This document shows, in pieces, positions 25,101 through 36,656 of a stretch of DNA of 64,000 nucleotides. Numbering within the stretch: position 1 is the stretch's first letter; every line of letters starts with the position of its first letter. Source of the DNA: Macrobrachium rosenbergii (lineage: Eukaryota; Arthropoda; Malacostraca; Decapoda; Palaemonidae). The notes under the pieces are model-generated. The model was not told the DNA's origin. It did not search any database and worked only from the letters and a program-made list of their open reading frames with translations. The position numbers and the translations under genes are program-made. The stretch is from the NCBI RefSeq assembly GCF_040412425.1, contig NC_089753.1, positions 35,365,913 through 35,429,912 of the forward strand, in the 5' to 3' direction.

Positions 25101-28100
25101 ATTCCTGTGAGAGTAGAAAAATTATTTGACAGTCTGGGTGAACTATTTTATAGTTTTGGCTATTTCTATACCTTTGCTGCAAAGCTTGGATTTCTGTTCC
25201 TACATCAGTTCTCCCTGAATGTTAGGAAATGAGTCTACCTCTTCATGTGTCCTTCATGCCTGAGCTAGCGAAGGCATTAGGTTGACTGCCCCATCAGCCT
25301 AAAAATCAGCCTGTGGGTTGCCACTTGCAGTTTGCTATGTGATGTACACTATAGATGGTATTAAGGATTCTTTGAACCGTCCCTTTAGCTCAGTCTGCGT
25401 TGCTTCCTGCCCTTGACTTTTTTCTTTTGATCTCCTCATTTTTGGTAACTTATTTTCATTGTTGCTTCAAGTTTCAGTTCTCACTTAAAAAATCCTTTCA
25501 ATGAACACTATAAAAGCTTAGAAATTTAACTCTGTGGCTTCAGTAAAATTCTTCATATAACTTTATGTTTCTGTATATAGCTCATTAAAACAGCCCAGTT
25601 TTAAACAACTTATGGATTTGCATGATTTAAAACAATGTTAAATTAGTTAATTTTGATGTTAGGGCTTGGATCAGGCTTATGGTATGGTAGCTGGGATCCC
25701 CACACTGCATATTTTTTGGTACATTTGATATTGATTGTAGAGGTTTTTGTGTTGTTAGTACATTACAGTTCTCATTTAAATGTTCAGACTTTTTTTGTCA
25801 AATATTAATTGATGGCATTGTAAAAAATGTATGTATAGAAGTGAATTAATGTATACATGGATTTTAAAGATTTTTACTTTTATTCCTTAACCAGTTTCAT
25901 TTGTACTGATTTAGTTTTTGTAACCATATTTTATTGAAACTTGCATTACAGTCAGCTTAGAAATTTTCAGCACAGATCAGTGATAACATAAGCTTGCTCT
26001 CATTGAGTGTCATATGTTATTGAAGATTTAATAACAATGTCATTACTACACGACTATTTTAGTTATACTTTACACTTCTCCACCATTAATCATGTATTGT
26101 ATGTCTTTTTTAAAATGTTTAGTAAACACACATTTTATATTCTCAGTGTTTTACATTATTAATTTTTTGTTTCATTTCATTTAGCATGCAGCCTGCACAT
26201 AAGGTACACAAATTGAGAACACTGTTGTAGTGTTGTATATCTTTTGCATGATTTATATCTTTATTGTTTTTGTATGGATGGTATGCAGATGATATGAGGA
26301 GAATTATTCTTAAGGGAAGCAAAGAGCAGATTGAAGCAGCAAAGACACAGCTTTTGATTAAGGTAAAGTAATACTGTGATGTTGATCTTTGCTCTTTCAT
26401 GCGTTTGGTCACTCCTTCCATTTCTGTGATGTCCTCTTGTACAGCTACCTCTTGTTTATTGTTTCTTAAGGAACTGTATATTCACTTTAATAATGCTGGT
26501 GTCTGTACTTTCTTAAAGTTTTAATGGTGTATGTATCACTTTGCATACTAATGCTTTATACTTCTTTTAGTCTAATTTGTGATTGTGTATACTAACAGTG
26601 TGTGTTGTGCTATGAGAAGTCCTTTAATTTTGTCACCCCTTATGCAGTCTATGTAGTCTTTTGTCCTAAGCTTCAAACAAGGTTTCTGTGTCAGAGAGTG
26701 ACATACCAGCAAACTCTTCTGTCCTTGCTTACTCATATTATTATCCCCTTATGATATGGTTTGTGATTAACAAAGCTTAGTTTTGTCTTGTATCATTTGT
26801 ATCAATGAACTATAGTGTTATGCTCAGGTAATTTACTATATTAGTAAATTAATACTCTCAGACATAAATAAGACTTACGCTGTACTTCTCTGTTCAGTTT
26901 AGATTTAAAGGATCTAGTCTAATGAAAAAGTTAAATTTTCCATACAAATTTAGATATAGCCCAAATTCGTGGTCTTGAAATGTCCCAAACAGTGTCCAAC
27001 AGTCTGAAGGAGAATAGCAGCAGTCTTGTGTACCCCCCTTCCTCTGACCCACAGGCTCACAGCAACCAACCTGAAAAATACATATAAAACACAAAAGAAA
27101 CATTGGAGCTATACCTGGTAGTACCATATAAAAATTTTCTAAAAAAGATACAAATAATACTTAAGAGAAACATCGCTGCCAACAGGCTGCTGGGAAGACT
27201 GTTGCCACCATCACTAATTCATTTATCACAGAGGTGAAATAAGGTGAAAGGATGAAATTTGAGTTAAATGGAAGAGATGATTGAATGGTTTATGCTTTTT
27301 TAAGGGAATTATAAGCTGTTGTCAGCATTACAACACAAGCAGTGAGATAGATGGCTGTTGTGGACCTGTAGATCTCTGGGACACATGGACATGGCTGCTG
27401 CCACTTTTGTTCTGTCTTTTGGACAGGGAACTGCAATGTCTGGGACATTCAAAGGTCTTGAATGTTGGCTATATTTGAGTAACGAGTTTGTGGTGCAACA
27501 GATTTGGATACACTGGTATCCAAATCAGGGGCCTTGCCTCCCTATAAGCAACAAAATGTAATAAGTAACGATTACCCAAGACCCAGTAGTATAGACTACA
27601 TGATAACCCAAAGCTAACATGTAGAAATCTCTCTTATTTTTTCTGCCCTCTTAAGTAGCATTATTTCATTATAAGATTTGAGGATAATCTTGTAAGGTGT
27701 TAAATTCATTAATGAATTCAACCATACAGGTAGGAATAATAAAGTATAAAAAAGTACCATATGTGTAAGCGTATATGTGCACTTTGTACTTCAATTTGGC
27801 ATATCGACAATAAAAATGTAATAAACTTTCAATCCAAATTTTCTTGTGGGTGTGCAGTGGTTCTTAAAGTTGTATTAACAGCAAATACTGTATTGTTATT
27901 TATTTGGTGTAGCATACAAAAATGTACAAAATCCTTAGACAATCCAAAATATGTTGGGGTATTGTACATCTTTGGTTGAAACCTGGGGTAAATATGTGAT
28001 GCAATATATTTACTAATATGAATAATAATGATATTTCATATATCAGTAAATGTAGTACAATGATTGCATACACAAGGTTTCAACCAGTGATATACAATAT

Positions 28101-31100
28101 CCTAAGCTCAAGTTATGATGTGTGTTGTATGGTGTAAGGATTTTGCAGATTTTTGTGAGTCATCCCAGTATATAACAGTATACCTGTAATATATTTTTGA
28201 TAAACCTTGCACACTTACACACACTCACCAAAGACTTAGGTGACATGTTGACTAGATTTTTCATGTGATGATGGTAAAATGTGAGAAGATGCTGTATAAA
28301 ATCAGCAAACAAATGATTGCATGCTCACATGCATTGCATATTGTGCTTTTTTATTATTATATATAAACATGTATTGTTGAATCTGTTACTGCATTCAGCA
28401 GCTTGCAAAAATTGTCATTATGGGTACAGTATATACCTAAATGGACATGTCATTTTGATAAAAGCTATGTCAACAAAACTCAGAACATTTCAGCTTACTT
28501 CCTCCCAACAGTTGTAACCTTAAAAGATATTGTACTTATTTTGTTCCCACCTAATCCAAATATAAAACATATTTGTACTGTCGGGTTACAATCCATCATC
28601 TTTTATGTAGGAGTATCTCTCAGCACAAACTGGATTAGGTCATTGAAACTTGGCAACAAGGTAGCTAAGTGGTGGTAGGTGGTCAATTGAGGAACCTGTT
28701 GTCATCAGGCTGCACTCTGATTAACCAAGTTGAAACTTCTGTCCTCTTTTTTAGTGTATGTACAATCTTTGTGTGTTTGTTCAACATGGGTTTGAACAGG
28801 AAAAGTGAACAAGGGAAGGTGTGAAGGACGTAAGTGGGTGTTTGGCCACCTTATGTCCTTGGCGTTAGTGTATTTCTGTCAGAACAAATGACAAATTTTT
28901 AAAGTATTGTTATTTGTATTTTTCCTATGTATACAAACCAGAGTTTTTTATCATAATTATACCTCAGTCACGCTGCTTAATCCCTGATGCTGCAGGAAAA
29001 AATGCTGGATGATAGCAGGTGAGTGGAGGTTCCTCCTACTTATTCACCTTCCACAATTTAACAACCTTAATACCAACCTTCGATTGCCAATTCCATCTCA
29101 CGCTGAGGAATACTCCTAAATAATGGCTCTTGTTTGTGTACATAGAAAAAATTCAAATTACCTAAAAAATTTGTGACTGTTTCACAACATCCCTCATTGA
29201 AGATAGCCTTGGTACATATGTACTGAGCAAAGTGAGCCATATTTTGTGGACGGTGTTGACTGAATTTCTCCCTATCCTCTAACTTTCCAGTCTTAGTAGA
29301 TTAGCAAGTTGAAAGGTTCCCTTTTACACCAATAAGTGGTAATAAGTAGTATCAAGTAGCTAAATTTGTTAGATTTTAGATGAGGTAATCACCCAGCAAT
29401 TAAACTTTCCAGGGGAGATCCTCACCTATTCTGAGAAGCCTTTCACGTGAGTCACTTAAGTCCTCTGGATAAGCTTCCACAAGGAACCTTTTGGAACTTG
29501 TTTTCCTGTTAGGCATTTGCATTATCCAGACTTTTGAAGGAATCACGTGGAATTTCAGCAGAATTAACTTGACCTATGGGTTGCTAATTGCTGAGGTCAT
29601 TTGCTCATGAGTTGATGACAGATCCTTGGCTTCTGGTAGGAAGGACACTAGTAGCACTTGGTTATTCCTGTTCTGGTGACTTATAGTAGATAAAGAAGAT
29701 GAGAATTTCCTTCTTTTTTTCAGTAAGAGAGCTCTTTATGGATATTAAAAAGTCATTTTGCAGTGTTATAGTTTCATCTCCTGTACACAGAGAGACAGCA
29801 GATGTCTGAAGATTCTAGTCGATATCTAGTATTTTTGTTTGAGAGGTATTACTTGAATTCATTCTTAGTACAACCAATAGTTGTGGATAAGTGGTTGATC
29901 AGTTAATCAGCATCATCATCATCTTTTACTTCCCAAATTTTAAATACATCAGTATCAGGGATTGTGACACCTTTCAATGTGTACGTGTACCAGAAAAATG
30001 ACTATTGAAATAGCTAATCAAATCAAATCACATGTATGAGAAAATTTGTCCCAGTGCTTGGGCTTGTCCCTAAATTTCATAATCCATCCACCCATCCATC
30101 CATCTATATGAGAATTGCATGGTATTAACACAAATGGAGACCATAATATGAATAGAGTACACATTTTTTTGTGATGATGATTGCTGATGAGATGAAATGT
30201 TTAGCTGAAGAGCCTATAAGTTAATGTCTTCTCTAATTGTTCATTTGGCTTAGATAAAATCAAGAGGTGTGTAATTTATAAGAACGTATGGCATTTAAAT
30301 TTTTGTGATTCATGGACATGAAACTATTCTGAGAAGTGTCCATGTAACCCTTCTGAATGCTATATATATTTGGTCTCTAGACAGTTAGAGAATGGTAGTA
30401 TTTAACAGATTATCAGAATGTTTGGTCAGTTAGCCACTTTTCTGTACACATATGTCCACCATTAAGTGGAGATTTAGATATAAGTGAGAGATTTGTCAGT
30501 GAAGAGGAAATGTTCATTAATGTTTATCATTCAAATGTTGGTGTATTATGTACAGTATATGAATAAACAGAACCTATGATAGTTATATGTTTCACAGGTG
30601 GCTGAGGAAGAAGAAATGCGCCAACAGATTCAGAAATCTGCCATGAATATGTCTTTAAGGGCAAGAGGAAGGCAGAATGCACATGACAGTGATGATAGTC
30701 AAGTAAGCATATTCACGATTATGTTCCGCTAAGACAGATGCCAATTTTATCAGTCTTGTAGGCAAAGTTGGTTGCCCTGGAAATTTTACTGTGTACTGTG
30801 AGATGGTTTTGAATTTTAATAGTTAGAGAGCTGCAGTATACCATTGAAATAAAAGATTGTTATAAGAAATTTTAATATCTTTTTTACCATTCTAGTGGTG
30901 GAATGTAAACACTATACAGTATCGAGATTCAAAGAAAATATTTTGACATTTTGTAAAGCATAACAAATGTTTTGTAGGAAGTGATGGGACATTGCATAAT
31001 TTTCATAAACAGACATTAGTAGATACCGTAAATATTTCAGTGTTCTATCAACTTGTGTAAGGATTTTGATAAGTGAACTTATATGCCTTGTAGGTTTAAT

Positions 31101-34100
31101 TTTTAGTAAACCAGTGTGTTTATTCAAGTAAAACTAGCCCTCTAGCAGATTGACAGTTACTTTGAATTTGCACACTATGTAACCACCAATTTGGTAAATT
31201 GATTTGAGTATGGAAAAATGTTTGTACTTGAAATTCACCTTACATGGCGTGTAACTTAATGTTGGAAATTTCTATATCAATTCCACAATTGGCTAATGAA
31301 GAACTAAAATAGTTTTAGCCATTTGAGTTTATTTCTGTCATTTGTGTTGGTCACTATGTTTTCAAGATTCTTGCCCTTCTGTTGCCAAAATTGACATTAG
31401 TAAAATACAGTACAGTACTTCGCTCCTTTGTTAGATTCTGTGATTTTCAACCCAACTTTCTCATGGTTATCAAATTGCAGCTTCCTGTTATAAAACTGTA
31501 ATGGTAATACTGTCATTTTTCTGTTTTAGCCCCCATCCATGAGCAGCTCATTACACCAAGAATCTCTAGCTGCAACAACCAGTGACCGTTTCATTGAGGC
31601 TTATGTGTCTGCAGTGGATTCAGCTGCCCACTTTTGGCTCCAGGTAATTTCATGATGGTTTAGAATTGTTCTTTGAAGTCTCTTAATGTAATAGATATAA
31701 ACACTTCAAGTTTTACTTTTATATTCTGTGTGGTGTACTTGACAACTGCGGTCACTGAACTCGCATGTCATTAACTTGTTCTCAGGAAATCACTAGAAAC
31801 ATAAATTCAAGAAGTAAGATTTGCACAGATTTTTCCTTGAAGCATTTTTTTTACATATTTCCCCGGTGGCAGAGTTTTGCAACATTGTACTGACTGATCG
31901 TATGTACTCCCATGACCATTGTTTAGAAATTAGTTAGTTAATACTCTTTTGCAATTTCTGTGTAATGTCACCATTGTTTTTGCCAATGGCAACTATCTGT
32001 ATTTAAAAATGAACTTTATTATTAGCCTCATTTCCGGATTCACAGACCTCACTCAGAGAATATATTCTTAAATGAGAGGTGAAAATTGGTGCAAGGTCAA
32101 GTTAAATTGCTGGATGTCTAAGCAGAAATGACCAGAGAGAAAAGATGATAAATAAAAGACAGGAAGCAATGCAGCTGTTTCCAAAGTGATGCTACAAAGA
32201 TCCAGATTTACCATATACAATACAATATGCAAGTCAAGGCATGCCAAAAGTGACGCCCCTTTACAGGAATTGAGAAATACCAGTACTTGAGATAACATTT
32301 TCTGTATTGTGTACTTTATTCTTAAACTTTAATTAACTTCCTGTATACTGTACAGTTATCTAGCTTCTGTGATGGGTATTTATGGGTTAGTTGTGAAATT
32401 GGTGCTCTTCACTCTTTTCTATCCTGTATACATTTTACCTAAATTCTAATCAACTGTGTCTGTTCATCATCCCAAATTTAGTTGATTACCATTGTGTGTT
32501 TGGCAAATATTTGGGCATAATTACAGTGTATTAAATTGCAATCAAAGCTAATTCATTATAAGTTTGAAACACTAGTGTTCATTGCTATACCAACTTTAAA
32601 TTAGTATACAAATTTAAGTCGTTGTAATTTTGAGTTTTCTATCACTTGTAAAGAGTGCAAAGTTACAAGAATGCTTGTATAGATATAAACAAATCATGAA
32701 CATTAAATAGTATAAAAATTTTTTCTTGAAGATTTTCATTATTTGGAATCAGTATAATTATCTGTACTGACCATTTTATATTTTATCCTTTTTTTTTGTT
32801 AGCAGTCATCATCTTCATACTTTTGTATTCTCCTATTCACCTATACAGAACCCTCATATTTGGCTGCATGTTTTTTAATCTTACAGATTTGCCTTTTAAG
32901 AATCTTGTACCATTTCTTGCTATTCATTGATAGCAGTTAGCTTCAAAATAATTGGTTTTATTTAAACAGGTTGTTGGTTCTCGTTCCATTCAGCTAGACA
33001 AATTAGTAATTGACATGACAGAGTACTATGATTCTGCTGAAAATAGAGAATTGCACGAATTAGAAAAGGTAAGAATTTGAAAAAAATATATTTAAGACTT
33101 CCTTTTCATTATTACAGTATACTTAGTATTTGGTGATATTCAAGTTGATGAAAATTACTATTTAGAATGTTTGGATGTTCATAAAGAACTTGTACTTTCT
33201 CTATATTCATATGAAGATATAAACCATTATTTTGCCAAATGCCAAAATTTGTAAGTTGAGCACAACATTTTAAGATGTAAATTACTTTGTCAGTGGTGTG
33301 AAGTGGTTTTGTAACTGACTTTGAGACTACTACTTACAGTTGCCGAATTGGGGTATTTTCATATGGTTTCCACTTGAGCAAAACCTACTCAGTTGCTGGA
33401 TCTATCCATTAACAAGTGTATTATACCATCATTTTAGTTCATATGATTGATTCCTTTTATTTCTTCATTAATCATATGTCATTTTCATATTGGTTACACT
33501 AGTTTGTCTGTTGTGGCAGCCATCAATGCAAATATAAAGAAATTTGTGAGTGGTTTTAACCTGTCTGGTAATTGGAATCATCCACATAATATATGACCAA
33601 CCTTCATGTAAAATGCAATATATTAGCAGTAACAGTAATGCCCAAGATTCAATTGAAAATTTTTATTAGATGCAAATTCTTTGAAGTTTTGTTAGAGGAG
33701 TAAAATCTAAGTAATTTCATACCTTTATAAGAACAAACCCTTCCAGCCCTGTGAGATGTGAGATTTGAGATTATGAGCTTACTGGTCTGATTTATTTATT
33801 AACTATATATTGTTTTTATTTGCTTTATTGTACCATTATCATGATAAATATTTCAACATGTACCATGTTATGTCATTTTAATCCAGGTTTTGGTAGGATG
33901 CTCTTAACCCTATATAGTATCCTCTCTGAAATGAGTGCGGGTTGTGGACAGTTGGGTAAAGTATAAGAAGGAAAGTTTCCTTGCCAGTAGGATTGCAGAG
34001 GGCATATGCCCTTAAGGATTGAGTTTAGTACTGTTGGCCCTTGGTTTACACCAAATTCTCCTCATACGAATTCAAAACGTGCTTGGAAAATGTTTGGAAA

Positions 34101-36565
34101 AATTTCAAGAAGCTCTTCACAAAAAAACTCTGTTATAAACTTGAAGAGCTTCATTTAAGATAATTTAAAGAAAAGAAGATTCATATTAATGTTCTAACTT
34201 CCTTATTTGTGACCCTAAATTTTCACATTCTTTTTAAAAAAGTTCTATAAGCAAATAATAAACCAAGAACATCGCTTGTTTTCCAAGTCCACATCAAACA
34301 GTGAATGATGTTCATATGCCGTTCAGTGAGTTTGTTTAGCCAAGGCATAGTTCAGAGATCTTGCAGAAGGAGAGAGAGAGAGAATGACTAGCTTATTGTC
34401 AGTCATTCCTCCAATAGAAAGATGGACATTTTTTGTAGCCAGACAATTTTACATGAATAAGTTAGGAAATTGCATGAAATATTTCTGATGTAAAATTGTA
34501 CAGTTTTTAAAACAAAATCCCATTAAGCACAGGCTAAACTGAGCACATCAGATTTGTATAACTCTGACCAAAAAATTTTTTTTATGAAAAAAGGTGAATT
34601 TGCCATGCAAGGTTGCCTCTTTTTTTTTGTGTGTTTTCTAGCCAAGGAGAGGAAATCAGTTTGTTCTGAAGAATTGTAATTGATCAAATATTGTGAAGTG
34701 ATTCAGTTCTCACTGAGCTTTTGTATGAATCCTTGAAGTGTACCATGCTGTTGGTTCTCACACTATAGACACCCTGTAGGGGGGTAGTGCCGTCAGTGCA
34801 CCTCATGCAGTGCAATGTAGGCACTACTTAAGGTTCTTTGCCGTGTCCCTTCGGCTCCTATCTGCAACTGCTTTCATCTCCATCTTAATATACACCCTCT
34901 CCTAACAACTGACTCATAGTGCAACTGCGAGGTTTTCCTCATTACACCTTTCAAACTTTTCACTGTCAATTTCTGTTTCAGCGCTGAATGGCCTTAGGTG
35001 CCCCAGTGCTTGGCATGTGTGCCTAACATTTATAAATCAATCACACTAAAGACAGTCTTTGCTTTGGCCTTTACCATCCTCAAAAGGGGTCAGCAAGATT
35101 CACATGCTGTAAAGGAGTCAAGCATGCTATGGGCTGGAATTCCATTGAGTTGTCAGTTGCAGCAGCCAGGATCTTTCCACAACACCATTCTTTTGCTTTA
35201 TACTCCAGGCATGAAGACACCTTCCTATTAAGAGAAGTTTGCCTTTACCTCAGGAGCACCAGAGATTCCAGAAGTGACACTTCTAGCATGTTTCTTTTAA
35301 CAGGTTTCAGGAAGTGGGACCTTGCTATGAGTGCTATTGTACATCTGGTACCAGGAGTTCCAGTAAGCACCTGTTAATCTATACATAAGGGATTTATGCA
35401 AAAATTTCTAATTATATATTCTCACTTTTGTGAGCCAGGTGACACCTGCTCTTTGCAAGTGCCTAATTTTACTTTATTGGGCTCTTCTCCTCATATTCCT
35501 CTTGTACTGATCAGAGATTTGGACCCCTTACTTGAGCTAGTCCCCAAGATCTCTCCATAGATTCTGCAGGCTACAGTCAGCATTCTGACACATTCAGCAG
35601 CTTGAAACTCTCCTGAAATGTAAATTATAGGTTTTTTGGTGAACCATCGGATTTTCATAAATGAAATAATTTTTTCATATAAACCCATTATGTATGTCAC
35701 AAAAGCCTTCCTCTCACCCTCACTGACCCGACAGCTTAATACAGAATACACTAAAAGTGAGACAGTTATATGACATGGATCTGAGGTGGTACTTGAGCAT
35801 TACTACTGCTTTTCTTTTGTCTGTTAGACAAGAGACAGACATGTCTGGGACATGTGAAGACCATGAATGTGGCTGTATGAGTGATGGGTCTGCATGAAGA
35901 AATAATTTTTATTCTTAAAAAGGGTTTGGTTCCTTTTCAGGTTAAAGAAGGGGACATCGTTGCTGCCCGGTTTCCCCACGACTATTCCTGGTACAGAGGT
36001 CAAGTTTGCAGTTACGAACACAATGACCTTGACCCATCGAAGAGTATAGCCACAATTTATTATGTTGACTTTGGAGATACTGAACCCATTTCCATGGAAA
36101 ATGTCTGTGAACTAAGAACACACTACCTCAAATTGAACTTTCAAGCAGTTGAATGTTATTTAGCAAATATAGATCCTGAGTAAGTATGGTAAAGAGTGAC
36201 ATGTGAATGTTAAACTTCTTGATATTTTCTAATTTCTGAAATTATTCTGCTGAACTGAGGTTACTTACCACTGAATGTGTTATTTAGTCTTAAATTCTGT
36301 CGGCTTCAATTGATTTTTTCATGAGATGTCCCATTAGATGTGGACTTTCATCATGTCTTGCTTGAAATTTGCGCAGTAGTATATCTAATTTACTATTTAC
36401 TATCATAAATTATACACTATTTTAAAATTAGCCATGTCAAAGAAATTTTATGAAAGTTAACCGATTATTATATATGTGGTCCCACTTGAAATAAATAACA
36501 ATTTTGTAATTTTTGTAATATAGTATAATTAGGCTTACATTACAGAACTTATGCAATTATAGCCA

Positions 36566-36656
<91 letters not shown>

